Assembly (NCBI GenBank): GCA_014607495.2
Contig: CP053153.1
Span: 10,974,001-11,038,000, forward strand
Source of the DNA: Carposina sasakii
Lineage: Eukaryota > Arthropoda > Insecta > Lepidoptera > Carposinidae
Reading direction: 5' to 3'
Length of the DNA: 64,000 nt
Shown here: piece by piece, positions 1-9,516 of the stretch
Layout: each line of letters starts with the position of its first letter
Numbering within the stretch: the stretch's first letter is position 1
Position numbers and translations under genes: made by a program
Notes under the pieces: generated by a model
Told to the model about the DNA's origin: nothing
The model's input: the letters and a program-made list of their open reading frames with translations, nothing else
The model's database searches: none

Positions 1-363
1 GTTGTTTATATTATGTATGTGTGACGGAACAATCGATGTTTCTTTTATTTAAAACGTAGATCTAATAATAATACCTAATCACATGATTCTATTAGTTGTA
101 TAACCTTAACAAAAGGTTTCATTATATCTCGAAACACCAATACCTATTTAAACCTATACGGTGTGTGTGTAAATGTATACCCTAGCTATACAATGTATAG
201 CATACATGACCTTTAACGGCAAAATATATAGAATATCTATCTAATTAAGCTGAGTATAGCCTATACCTAATTAAATGTTTTTGTTAATAAAGGCTATAGG
301 AATTTAGTCTCACATTGAGTGATTTTACACTGCCTGTATACGATCAATAATAACTAATAATAA
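1..363. other. Left edge, nothing recognised
   Basis: AT-rich sequence without ORFs or repeats I know. It might include an eroded 5' LTR of the element starting at 828, but no match to the 3' LTR candidate is visible. Confidence 0.5.
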
Positions 364-730
364 GGTTAATATGATAGACCAACTATACCTACCTTTAGCT
401 TAACAGACCATAAGCAATGGAAATCCTGTGAAAGGTCAATTTGAAAGACCACATACATAGTATAGTAAAACAGTTAGTAATATATTATACCGATAAGTCA
501 ATATGAAAGACCATGCTTATTTTCGGAAGGTCAATACGAAAGACCATGCTTATTTTTGGAAGGTCAATATGAAAGACCATGCTTATTTTCGGAAGGTCAA
601 TACGAAAGACCTTGCTTATTTTTGGGAGGTCAATAGGAAAGACCGTGTATATTTTCAGAGGGTCAATATGAAAGACCACACTGATTTGATGTAGGTCAAT
701 TAGACAGACTGGTTAATATGGTTGATAAAT
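364..730 (+). repeat. 33-bp tandem repeat array upstream of gag
   Basis: The start string GGTCAAT (or AGTCAAT) recurs at 496, 529, 562, 595, 628, 661 and 694, exactly 33 bp apart. Degenerate outliers lie at 364, 434 and about 710. Each unit holds the imperfect inverted pair GGTC-AATATGAAA-GACC followed by a T-rich stretch. Because 33 is a multiple of three, both strands show short open frames of an 11-residue repeat; these are by-products of the repeat. Several units contain AAGGTCA or AGGTCA. The array ends about 100 bp before the Gag start of the retrotransposon, so it may be part of that element's 5' regulatory region. Confidence 0.9.
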
Positions 731-758
731 AAATAGAGAATTGAGGACCATAGGATTT

Positions 759-772
759 GGTGACCTCGGATT
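759..772 (+). promoter_or_regulatory. Possible primer-binding site of the first Ty3/gypsy element
   Basis: The string TTGGTGACCTCGG lies about 60 bp before the Gag ATG. Its TGGTGACC start resembles the primer-binding site of the second LTR element in this window (TGGTGACCCCG at 11057). The position is right for a site just after a 5' LTR. However, no sequence matching the 3' LTR candidate is visible upstream, so this is a weak call. Confidence 0.3.
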
Positions 773-827
773 TTGAAGGAATGTGTTATGTTATACAGAT
801 TCATGTGTTGTTGCAGAGCGCACCAAC

Positions 828-2135
828 ATGACTCAGGTCACATCAGCACTTCCGGGCCTCGATCATTTTGACTGTGGAGGCGACCCAGTATCAGTTGGCG
901 TAAAATGGGAGAAATGGAAACGAGCTTTGGAGATTTATTTCTTAGCTGCTAATATTGATAACGGTGCAAAAAAGAGAGCTATACTCTTGCATATTGGGGG
1001 ACTCGCATTACAAGATGTATACCACAACCTACCGGGTGCCCACGTTGAGGAAGCCGAAAATGTGGATGTGTATAATGAGGCTATAAAGAAATTAGACGCT
1101 TACTTCTCCCCCCAGCAGAGTAGATATTATGAACGATATATATTTAGACTTATGAAACAAGAGGAAGGGGAAAGATTTGAAGCTTTCCTAGTTAGACTAC
1201 GACAACAGGCCGACAAATGTAAATTTACCGCTAAAGATGAAAATTTGATTGACCAAATCATCGAGAAGGGAAGCAGTGCAGAATTAAGGAAAAAGATTTT
1301 GGCAGGAGGTGACAATGTTACTTTACATGAAGTTATAAGTATTGCTACCACTCTTGAAACTGTAAATCGGCAACTCGAAACATTTAGTAAACCTGGATCT
1401 AGCAAATTGGGCGACATGGACAAACTCCCTATAAATAAAATAGACACCAGAAAATCAACACATAAAGGAAGCTCAGGAAAGGCCTGCTATAGATGCGGTA
1501 GTGATAAGCATTTGTCTTTTGATTCAGATTGCCCCGCTAAAGAGAGAAAATGTTTAAAATGCGGGATGACTGGACATTTTAGGGATTACTGTAAGACTAG
1601 AATACAAAAACGAAAGGCAGGTACTGGAAGAGATGATAAATTCGACAAACATAAAAGGCCTAAGTTCGACAAAAAGAAAAATCCTGAAGAAGTGGATTAC
1701 GTATTCCATATAGATGACGACGCAATAATAAACTGTAAAGTTGGCGGTGTTGAAATTAAAATGTTGATCGACTCGGGTAGTAGCTGCAATATCATTACCG
1801 ATAAGACATGGGAATATTTAAAGACGCATAAATCCAAAATTTCGAATCAAATCGCTAACCCCGACAAGATATTGCTGCCTTATGGAAGTCAAAAACCACT
1901 TGATGTTATGGGAGCTTTTGACGCTACTATTGATGTCTGTGGCAGGGATGGCTTAAAATCTACTTTCTATGTCATTAAGAATGGATCACGTGATCTCCTA
2001 GGGAAAACTAGTGCGACCAAACTTAGCGTTCTCAGAATTGGTATCAATAGCATCCAGACATTTCCTAAATTTAAGAACATTAAAATTCAGATACCGATCA
2101 ATGTCAATGTGAAACCTATTATTCAACCATACTGA
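828..2135 (+). CDS. Gag-protease ORF of a Ty3/gypsy retrotransposon
   Basis: This is the structural polyprotein plus aspartic protease of an LTR retrotransposon. The open frame begins at 783 with GTG; I choose the ATG at 828, in the good context CACCAACATGA. Numbering from 783, a capsid-like region spans about residues 20-200. Two CCHC zinc knuckles follow: C235-x2-C238-x4-H243-x6-C250 and C257-x2-C260-x4-H265-x4-C270. They bind RNA in this family. After a basic linker comes the protease motif DSGSS at 330-334. The frame closes with TGA at 2133-2135, and the polymerase block continues in the same frame directly after it. The domain order and double knuckle fit the Mag/K02A2.6-like part of Ty3/gypsy; the clade is an inference. 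Confidence 0.9.
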   Translation: MTQVTSALPGLDHFDCGGDPVSVGVKWEKWKRALEIYFLAANIDNGAKKRAILLHIGGLALQDVYHNLPGAHVEEAENVDVYNEAIKKLDAYFSPQQSRYYERYIFRLMKQEEGERFEAFLVRLRQQADKCKFTAKDENLIDQIIEKGSSAELRKKILAGGDNVTLHEVISIATTLETVNRQLETFSKPGSSKLGDMDKLPINKIDTRKSTHKGSSGKACYRCGSDKHLSFDSDCPAKERKCLKCGMTGHFRDYCKTRIQKRKAGTGRDDKFDKHKRPKFDKKKNPEEVDYVFHIDDDAIINCKVGGVEIKMLIDSGSSCNIITDKTWEYLKTHKSKISNQIANPDKILLPYGSQKPLDVMGAFDATIDVCGRDGLKSTFYVIKNGSRDLLGKTSATKLSVLRIGINSIQTFPKFKNIKIQIPINVNVKPIIQPY

Positions 2136-4673
2136 AGAATACCGATACCGTTGGAAGAGAGGGTGAATTCAAAGTTGGTTGAACTCCAAGAAGCTGATAT
2201 CATTAAAGAAGTCAACGGACCCTCACCTTGGGTGTCTCCAATGGTACCAGTCTTGAAAGAAAATGGTGATCTCCGGATTTGCATTGACATGAGAAGAGCA
2301 AACGAGGCTATAATAAGGGAAAACCATCCCCTTCCAACGATGGACGAGCTACTGCCCCATTTCAGACAAGCCAAATATTTCTCGCGGCTTGATATAAAAA
2401 ACGCCTTCCATCAATTAGAAATTGATAAAGATAGCAGATACATTACAACCTTCAGCACTAGTAGAGGTTTATTCCGTTACAAAAGATTAATGTTCGGAGT
2501 ATCTTGCGCGCCGGAAATGTTTCAAAAAGTTTTGGAAAAAATATTACTAGGCTGCGAGGGTACTGCAAATTTCATAGACGATATAATTATTTTCGGTTCG
2601 GACGTGCAAGAACACGACTTGCGGCTAAAAAAAGTACTCCAAGTGCTGCGAGATAATGACATCCTTCTGAATGAGAATAAATGTATCTATAAAACTAATA
2701 AGATCGAGTTTCTAGGGCACGAACTTACCGCAAAAGGAATTAAACCACTAGATAAATATGTACAGGCTATTCAGTCTACCATAAGACCCAACAATATTGA
2801 GGAAGTACAAAGTTTTCTGGGGTTGGTCAATTACGTCGGAAAATGGATCCCGAACTTGGCAACACAAACTGAGCCCCTTCGCCAGTTAATACGACTTAAA
2901 CTAGGAAAAACATCTGATCTTCGTAAGCATTGGACTAGCACTCAAGATCAGGCATTCCAAATGCTAAAGACTAGTCTCTCAAGAATAAAAACACTTGGTT
3001 ACTACAATCCTGCTAATAAAACGCAAGTAATAGCTGATGCTTCTCCAGTTGGGCTTGGGGCAGTACTTGTGCAAATTGATCGTAATGGCCCTCGAGTAAT
3101 ATCATTCGGTAACAAGAGTCTCACTGATTGCGAGAAAAGATACTGCCAGACCGAAAAAGAAGCCTTGGCACTTGTGTGGGCCGTAGAACATTTTAAGATC
3201 TATCTTTTCGGCAAGGAGTTTGAACTTATAAGCGACCACAAGCCCCTGGAAACCATCTTTGCCCCTAGATCAAAACCATGCGCACGCATTGAGCGTTGGG
3301 TGCTCCGACTACAAGCATACAAATACAAGGTAATATATCGTCCCGGAAAAGATAATATCGCTGACCCCATTTCTCGACTTTGTCAATCAATTCAACCAGA
3401 ACCGTTCGACAATGAGAACTACATTAATGCAATCGTAGAATATAGCAGACCAGCCGCGGTTTCTTTAAAAGAAATCGATGTAGCCTGTGCTGCGGACAAG
3501 GAGATATTAGCACTGAAGCGCGGAATATTTGAAAATAAGTGGGACGATTCTGTCAGTGCGTTTAAAGTTTTCCAAACTGAGATTTGTTTTCAAGAAAACT
3601 TCGCTTTAAGAGGTAGTAAGCTCATTATCCCTAAGGTTCTCCGAGAAAGGGTACTTGAGGCCGCTCATCAGGGACATCCAGGCATAGTGGCTATGAAGAC
3701 TCGCCTCAGGTCTAAAGTATGGTGGCCAAAGATCGATAGAGATGCCGAAAATCGAGTAAAGGCTTGTAAAGGATGCACACTCGTTTCAGCACCGAACCCG
3801 CCACACCCTAATAAGAGGCGTGAACTACCAGTAGAAGCCTGGATTGATGTCGCTATCGATTTCTTAGGACCACTACCATCAAATGATTATTTGTTAGTTC
3901 TGGTTGATTATTACAGCCGATATAAGGAGATCAAAATAATGCGAAGCATCACTGCCGTGGACACAGTCAAAGTTCTCCGGGAAATATTTTCCCGGGTGGG
4001 ATATCCTTTGACGCTTACATGTGATAATGGTAATCAATTTACCAGTGAACTTTTTAAAGCATTCTGTAAAGAATGTAATATTACGATTTACAACACGATT
4101 CCTTATTGGCCTCAAATGAATGGCGAAGTAGAACGACAGAATAGAGATGTGCTTAAGCGATTGAAGATAAGCCAACTGGAAAAGAAAGACTGGAAAAATG
4201 ACCTCCTAGAATATTTAGTCATGTACAACAGCACACCCCACTCAACGACTGGTAAAACTCCCGCAGAACTTTTCTACCAAAGACAATTCCGAGATAAAAT
4301 TCCTACAGCGGCGGATATGGAACACAAAATATCAGATTCTGAGGTAAGAGACAAGGATAAAGTTCAAAAAGAAAAAGGAAGAGAATATGCGGACAAGAAG
4401 AGGAAGGCAGTAGATAGTAATTTAGAAGTAGGAGAAAAGGTTTATGTAAAAAACTTAATTAAGGAAAACAAATTAACTCCGAACTTTAACCCTGAATCGC
4501 ACACTGTGACAGATGTGAATGGTAGTGATATAAGAGTTCAAAATGATTCAACTGGAAAAGAATACCGTAGAAATGTTATCCACCTCAAAAGAGTGGAAAC
4601 AGATAATTGGGCTATTGTAAATAAAGCCACTGAGAATGTGAGTCCTTCGAATGATCATCAACTAGAAGATTGA
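2136..4673 (+). CDS. RT-RNase H-integrase block of the same Ty3/gypsy element
   Basis: This is the polymerase half of the element. It is in the same frame as Gag-protease and separated from it by one stop codon. There is no good ATG at the start; the open stretch can be read from TTG at 2151. Counting from 2151: reverse transcriptase about residues 15-200 with catalytic FIDD at 141-144; RNase H about 285-410 with D296 and the SDHKP motif at 361; integrase zinc-binding H506, H509, C539, C542; integrase catalytic triad D570, D625, E661 with 35 residues between the last two. The C-terminus runs to TGA at 4671-4673. All catalytic residues I can check are present, so the copy is damaged only mildly, if at all. 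Confidence 0.9.
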   Translation, partial: RIPIPLEERVNSKLVELQEADIIKEVNGPSPWVSPMVPVLKENGDLRICIDMRRANEAIIRENHPLPTMDELLPHFRQAKYFSRLDIKNAFHQLEIDKDSRYITTFSTSRGLFRYKRLMFGVSCAPEMFQKVLEKILLGCEGTANFIDDIIIFGSDVQEHDLRLKKVLQVLRDNDILLNENKCIYKTNKIEFLGHELTAKGIKPLDKYVQAIQSTIRPNNIEEVQSFLGLVNYVGKWIPNLATQTEPLRQLIRLKLGKTSDLRKHWTSTQDQAFQMLKTSLSRIKTLGYYNPANKTQVIADASPVGLGAVLVQIDRNGPRVISFGNKSLTDCEKRYCQTEKEALALVWAVEHFKIYLFGKEFELISDHKPLETIFAPRSKPCARIERWVLRLQAYKYKVIYRPGKDNIADPISRLCQSIQPEPFDNENYINAIVEYSRPAAVSLKEIDVACAADKEILALKRGIFENKWDDSVSAFKVFQTEICFQENFALRGSKLIIPKVLRERVLEAAHQGHPGIVAMKTRLRSKVWWPKIDRDAENRVKACKGCTLVSAPNPPHPNKRRELPVEAWIDVAIDFLGPLPSNDYLLVLVDYYSRYKEIKIMRSITAVDTVKVLREIFSRVGYPLTLTCDNGNQFTSELFKAFCKECNITIYNTIPYWPQMNGEVERQNRDVLKRLKISQLEKKDWKNDLLEYLVMYNSTPHSTTGKTPAELFYQRQFRDKIPTAADMEHKISDSEVRDKDKVQKEKGREYADKKRKAVDSNLEVGEKVYVKNLIKENKLTPNFNPESHTVTDVNGSDIRVQNDSTGKEYRRNVIHLKRVETDNWAIVNKATENVSPSNDHQLED

Positions 4674-4760
4674 GATTACTAAAATGTGATAATTATTTAT
4701 TTACATGATTAATTGATTAAAAGATTGAACTTGTTGTATGTTTTCTAATTTCATTAAAAC

Positions 4761-4770
4761 AAAGAAGGGA
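4761..4770 (+). promoter_or_regulatory. Candidate polypurine tract
   Basis: The purine run AAAGAAGGGA lies about 90 bp after the polymerase stop and directly before a TG that opens the candidate 3' LTR. This is the expected place and composition for the plus-strand primer of an LTR retrotransposon. Confidence 0.6.
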
Positions 4771-4902
4771 TGTAGTATACTGTATCTCGGAATGTGGGCA
4801 GTCGGTTGACAGCTAGGGAACTGAGCGGACGTGTCTATCGTGCTGAGTGCGACTGTATGATAATAACTGTAGGATAACGCTGGTGTTACGGTGTATTTTA
4901 CA
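4771..4902 (+). repeat. Candidate short 3' LTR of the first Ty3/gypsy element
   Basis: The block starts with TGTAGTATAC right after the purine tract and could end at TTTTACA, giving a 132-bp TG...CA unit. Short LTRs are known in Mag-like elements. No matching sequence is visible in bases 1-780, so the LTR cannot be confirmed by comparison and the right edge is a guess. Confidence 0.4.
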
Positions 4903-6164
4903 AGCTGTATCGTTATCTATCAGGGGGTAGGTACGATCCCTCTTTCATTTCTTTTTTTAAATAATTATTCACCCACTTTTTTCTCTACACGCCGGTTTTT
5001 TGTTTCGTTTTTAGACTTTATAGCCTGTTTTTAGTTCATCCCAAATAACTTCTGCCGTAGCAAAGACTGGCCATTAGACTAAAGTTTGAAAACAATACAA
5101 AAACTTTAAGCCCTAACTCATATTAACTACGCCATAATAGTTTTTAGTCGGTAATCGGAATGCCAAGACGGCGGAGTGCCGTGAAGTTGTTTCCAGTTTT
5201 CCGTACCGTGAAATTGAGTTAAAATTCCTAGTTGAAGTTAAGCATTGAAGGCCACATTGCTAATGAATGAAGTTGGTGCTGCTTGAAATTCAGGGACGCT
5301 ACCTTGATGCCGGCAGCGAGAATCCGACTAATTAGCAAGGTATGTGCAACTTCTGGAAGAAAGCGTACTTTAAAATATACTTGGCGAGGTGAATGTACCT
5401 TAATTCTTATATATCTTTAATATGTTCTTTCTTAATATAACAATTTTGGTTCTCCCACTTTTTATCGCGATGCATTTGCTATATAATTGTTAGCGTGATA
5501 ATGTACTATTTCTGTGTAGTTCTGTTGGTACAGTACTAACCGTGCAAAAGACATCAAGCCTGGACTGATTTCTATTCTTTGTAATATACAGTTTTATATG
5601 TCGTTACGAGTAGAAAGGCAAACTTATAAATAAATGAAAATAGAAATAGTGGACTTGTCAGGAAAATATCATATTTATATTGAAACTTACACCAAGCGAC
5701 TTGAAACAAAACGTAAGTAATTCTCAACAAAAAAACGTCGCAGGAAAATTAAAACGTACATCCTACTCGTATAAACCGAATTGTCGAGAGAAACAGTTGA
5801 TACTACTAATATATTAACCTCCATATGCGCACTTAGTGCAATTGCTTATACATAGTTTTAACTGCATATAAAAGAATTCCGCTAATGCACATTGTGTTGC
5901 TGTTAGTGGAGGTAGGACGTGAAATATACTCTGAGGTTTGTAATAAGGCCGCTACCACAATAGAAGCGGAGCGTGCAACCAATCCTAACTCATCTTCCTG
6001 CCCTTATCCCATTGTATATGGGTTCGGCGTAAAATGGTTTCTTTGGAAATTCTCGTTGCCAAAGTTTTGTTTTTACGGCAGTCTGCCTGCCTGACGCCAA
6101 CCCTTCTCGGGTATACCTAAGTGTATTTTTTTTTTTATTCCGTAAATAAAATAGATTTAGTGGT
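4903..6164. other. No gene seen
   Basis: AT-rich. The open frames here (69 codons from 5885, and a 109-codon minus-strand frame overlapping the SINE head at 6165) have no recognisable domain. Confidence 0.5.
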
Positions 6165-6246
6165 ACAGTAGGCCCGTGACTGGTATAGAACTCACGCCTC
6201 CCGACTGAAAGGCGCAATGGTAAGACCATTGGGCTATCACCGCTTC
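6165..6246 (-). repeat. tRNA-derived SINE head (family S1)
   Basis: Read on the minus strand, GCGGTGATAGCCCAATGG and the following GCGCCTTTCAGTCGGGAGGC match the head of the tRNA-derived SINE also found at 32515, 50083 and 58108. The A-box-like TAGCCCA..GG is kept; the B-box-like part (AGTTCTATACC) has decayed. Only the head is visible here, without the body. Confidence 0.75.
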
Positions 6247-6344
6247 TAACTAATAATATTATAGTAAATGTAAAAGTAGGGATGTTTGTTAGGTTTTCAT
6301 GCCAAAACCACTTATCCAATCAGCATTAAACTTTGTATATTTAT

Positions 6345-6892
6345 ATTCTCATAGGTATTAGGAGTAACGTAGGATACTTTTTGTCCCGGTAAAATATTGT
6401 TTTCCCTATAATTTCGACATTTTGTTTTTTTCTGCAGGCCACGCGGACGGAGTCGCAGCCAGCGTTGCCAGATGCACGATAATTATCGTAGATCCACGAT
6501 AATTTTGAGTATCATGCCATAAAAATTTAAATTAGGTATCGCACGATAATTCGTTCAAATTCTACGATATTTTTGTCAAATCTACGATAATTTTGTAAAC
6601 ATCCAAGTTTACCCCCAAGAATTTTGAAATTTACCCCTAAAATCCACAAAATTCCAACTCGTGAGCGAGGGGGGGGTAGGATTGGATACCTTGTCCGTTT
6701 CATATATTATATTCCGTCTCTTTGATTCGGCGTAAATTCTAACTTCTTTAACTCGTAGGCAGGGGGGGTTAGGATTTCATACCTTGTCCATATCATTCGA
6801 AATTCTATCATGCGATAAAAACACGATAATTTTGCAACAAATATGAGATAATTTCGCAATGTACGACCTGGCAACACGCAGCTAACAGCTAG
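6345..6892 (+). mobile_element. Small Helitron, 3' end interrupted by an insertion
   Basis: Plus-strand copy of the small non-autonomous Helitron family repeated at 8207, 28436, 33013, 55916, 57327 and 59570. Shared strings include the reverse complement of TCGAAATTATCCGGGATAAA (decayed), then CTGCAGGCCACGCGGACGGA. The canonical CTAG end lies at 6889-6892, followed by T. A 417-bp element at 6460-6876 sits inside the last 20 bases. The left edge is uncertain. Confidence 0.6.
6460..6876. mobile_element. 417-bp insertion with GTTGCCAG ends and CGATAAT repeats
   Basis: The hexamer CGCAGC occurs on both sides (6454-6459 and 6877-6882), like a target-site duplication. The ends carry the inverted string GTTGCCAG (6464) and CTGGCAAC (6868). 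Inside, CGATAATT or close variants occur at least six times, on an AT-rich background with two G-rich runs (around 6669 and 6766). No ORF is present. It is probably a non-autonomous DNA element. Confidence 0.55.
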
Positions 6893-7159
6893 TTATAAAT
6901 ATAACTAACATCAATTTAAACCCTGTGCTGGCTTTACTGGAAACCATTATCTGCATGAGCTGCATTTCTTTCCGCGCATATCGTAAGAGTCGACTAAGGA
7001 ATTCGGGCATTCTCTCAAGCATTCGGGCATTGTTACTGATAATGCTAAACGTGGCTTTGAGATCTTTACCTTGCCTTTATTGGCCGGCTAGGAGGGAACA
7101 GCGGAAGAGCGGAACCTTTGCTCCAGGGTGGAAGTGTAAAATGTCATAACGCCAGGGGG
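6893..7159. other. Family F remnant, otherwise nothing
   Basis: Pieces such as TAATGCTAAACGTGGCTTTG and GAGCTGCATTTCTTTCC are degraded family F sequence. No gene. Confidence 0.45.
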
Positions 7160-7640
7160 TGACTGACGTTCACGCCCCGCAGTCTCACCTCTCTGCACCC
7201 TTAGCCGTCCACGCCGGTGTTGCCTCCCCGGCATGCGCCACTTATGGGAAGCCCACCTCATTGCCTGAAATTACGGGCGGCAAATCACCGCCTGCTATCT
7301 CACAATTTTGAGACTAGGTTGTAATGGCAGGCGTCCGATAGTCTCCCTATATAAAATAGCCCTTATCCAGCCACCCAACATTCAACCCCATAGCCCATAA
7401 CCTTAATTTTCCATCACACGACGTAGATCTGCACTCCAATAGTCTTGTACATGGCGGGAACCATCGCCGGGTGTATCATATTGTGCGTTCGGTGATGGTA
7501 TCCGCCATGTGTATCCCACCATAGCCATATCAAAGTTCTCTTAAAAGGGCCTCTACATCTTAGCTACGGCCCGATGCACGCCTCTTAAAGGACCGGGACT
7601 CTGTAGACCCGAGCATTTCAAAAGAGATACAAATAATAAT
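7160..7640 (+). mobile_element. 3' end of a plus-strand LINE (probable)
   Basis: This is a GC-richer block of about 450 bp without an ORF. It ends in an AAT-repeat tail (7629-7646). I recognise it as resembling 3' untranslated regions of lepidopteran non-LTR retrotransposons, with strings such as ATGGCGGGAACCATCGCCGG. The clade is not assigned. It meets another LINE end, in the opposite orientation, at about 7640. Confidence 0.5.
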
Positions 7641-7765
7641 AATAATCATTTCATTTATTTCAGACCTTAGGATCCATTTTGTTAGTAACAATGTTCTTAA
7701 CCTAGGTTAGTAAAATACAATTTATAATATTGTATTGGACTGTTATGCCACTCACTGCCGCACCA
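7641..7765 (-). mobile_element. 3' tail of a minus-strand LINE
   Basis: The string CATTTATTTCAGACC followed by GTTAGTAACAATG resembles the tail at 9541-9610 that belongs to the LINE with the reverse transcriptase fragment. Read on the minus strand it ends in an AT-rich repeat tail. It is 5'-truncated so severely that no coding sequence remains. Confidence 0.55.
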
Positions 7766-9177
7766 TAATAAATGAAGGCTTTCTAAAATAGGTGCGTCGT
7801 TCAAGTAGCCTACTATGATAGAACCCTTACCGTATGTTGCGCTACACTTATTGCTTTTGGTGGAAATGTTGAAATTTTCTTATATTTTGTACAATTCATC
7901 GCCATCTTACGTAACATCGTAACGAAAACTTCGACGCGTGGATCCGCTTCAGATTCTGTGTTGATTTCTAGAGAGATTTTCCGTAGAAATTTTAATGTAA
8001 GTTCAATGTATCATTATACAGTTATGATTATTATTACCTGCATACTTTGATTTTCAGGTCGCTTCCTACCTAGAACTAAAATTTTCAAATATTATAACAA
8101 AATCCAAGGCTTATTTTGAATTGCCTGTAGTAGATTCGTAGTTCGTAGCACCTGATACGAGGAAAGCCCGCATCATCCGACAAGCCGACCATCGATTATT
8201 ATTTGATATAGTGGACGCTCGCGACTCCGTTCGCGTGTACTGCAGTAAAAACAAAATGTCGAAATTATCCGGGATAAAAAGTAACCTATAAATTAGCCTA
8301 TATGTAAGTGGAACCTGTCACAATATATCCTGAAAACTGCATCGAAATCGGTCCAGCCGTTTCTGAAATTAGCGTGCACAAACATCGATGTGTGTGTATA
8401 TATATAGAACAGATTAAATACTAATAATTTAAAATAAAACGGTGCAACTAAGCACACTATGACACTGAAGCCCCAAACAAGAAACCTATCTACCTTCACT
8501 TTAATCCATGCTCTGTCTACATGTTTGTCACGCACAACTTCCAAACTTGAAGTCCCATCAATACGGCTCGGTATTGGCAGGATTTCACGGGATAAATTGG
8601 ATTTCCTGCCAAACTTGAAACCTGTTCGAGTTGAGCTTCCGTTCATAACAAAAAACCTAGTTCGACTAAATGCTATATAGGTTGAAAAGTAGACCAAAGC
8701 AGAGCATTTGGCAAACCGTGTTTCAATGGGCATCCTACTCCAATTTCTCACTTAACACGTTCGAAAAGTATTTTGAATCCCATATAGTCGTATTCTGTCG
8801 TATTGATGAAATATGGCGGGACGATATGAAAGGGCGGGAGAATGTGTAGAAAATAGGTTTTTGGCAGATTGATGGGGGGTCGCGCTGTCACGTTGGCTCG
8901 TTCGCGTTGGTTTTTCATTTAGTTTGCAGCCGCGGGTCCTAGGCGGCTGTATTTCACATTTTTGACTGCGGACAGACGGGATATCTCTTTCTATGTTGAC
9001 ATAAATCCGGCCGCAGTTGAAAGGTCTATTCAACTTGTTTTCAGCTATATCGTGGCTATTCTTTGCTGATTTATTTTTAGATATTTCGTTTTAGAATTGT
9101 GTCATTGTTTTATTTTTGGACGGCGTGATCGTGCAACTCTGGCTACACCATTTTGGGAATACAGTATAGTATATGTA
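7766..9177. other. No gene seen apart from the Helitron at 8207
   Basis: Minus-strand frames of 152 codons (8751-8293) and 93 codons (9033-8752) were examined. The first overlaps the Helitron, and neither shows a known domain or codon pattern I trust. Confidence 0.45.
8207..8413 (-). mobile_element. Small Helitron copy
   Basis: It contains the family strings GCGACTCCGTTCGCGTG, TCGAAATTATCCGGGATAAA and CATCGAAATCGGTCCAGCCG. On the minus strand it can begin with TC (8412-8413) preceded by A. The 3' CTAG has decayed to CTAT. Confidence 0.7.
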
Positions 9178-9516
9178 TACAGGATGTTTGTGATAGCCAG
9201 GCAAATATTGATTTTATGGCGGAAAAACAGAAAATTTCTCAGGAAAATTTCAAAATTATCCGATTTTTTTTTTCATATTTTCGGGAAAAAATATTTTATT
9301 TTAGTTCGTTTAATTAAGCCTTAGATAGCGACAGAAAAATAAAATTTTAACAAAAAGATTTTCAAAAAAAAGTTATCCTCAAAAAAGTTCAAATAGCTGA
9401 TGTAACCCCAGTCACAAGTGATCCAAAAAACAGCAATATGTCACACTATAACCGATAAGCCCATTTAATTAGTTACAGGATCGCTCGATACAATCGGCGC
9501 GGAGAGCAAAGATTAC
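9178..9516. mobile_element. TIR element family A, partial copy
   Basis: It begins TACAGGATGTTTGTGATAGC, then CAGGCAAATATTG, matching the left end of the complete family A copy at 18899. Internal strings such as ATCCAAAAAACAGCAATATG and AATAAGCCCATTT are shared. The right inverted end is missing; the LINE tail starts there. Confidence 0.7.

Noticed and set aside
485..694. Short open frames on both strands with 11-residue repeats
   Set aside because: They follow directly from the 33-bp repeat length and have no start context or domain.
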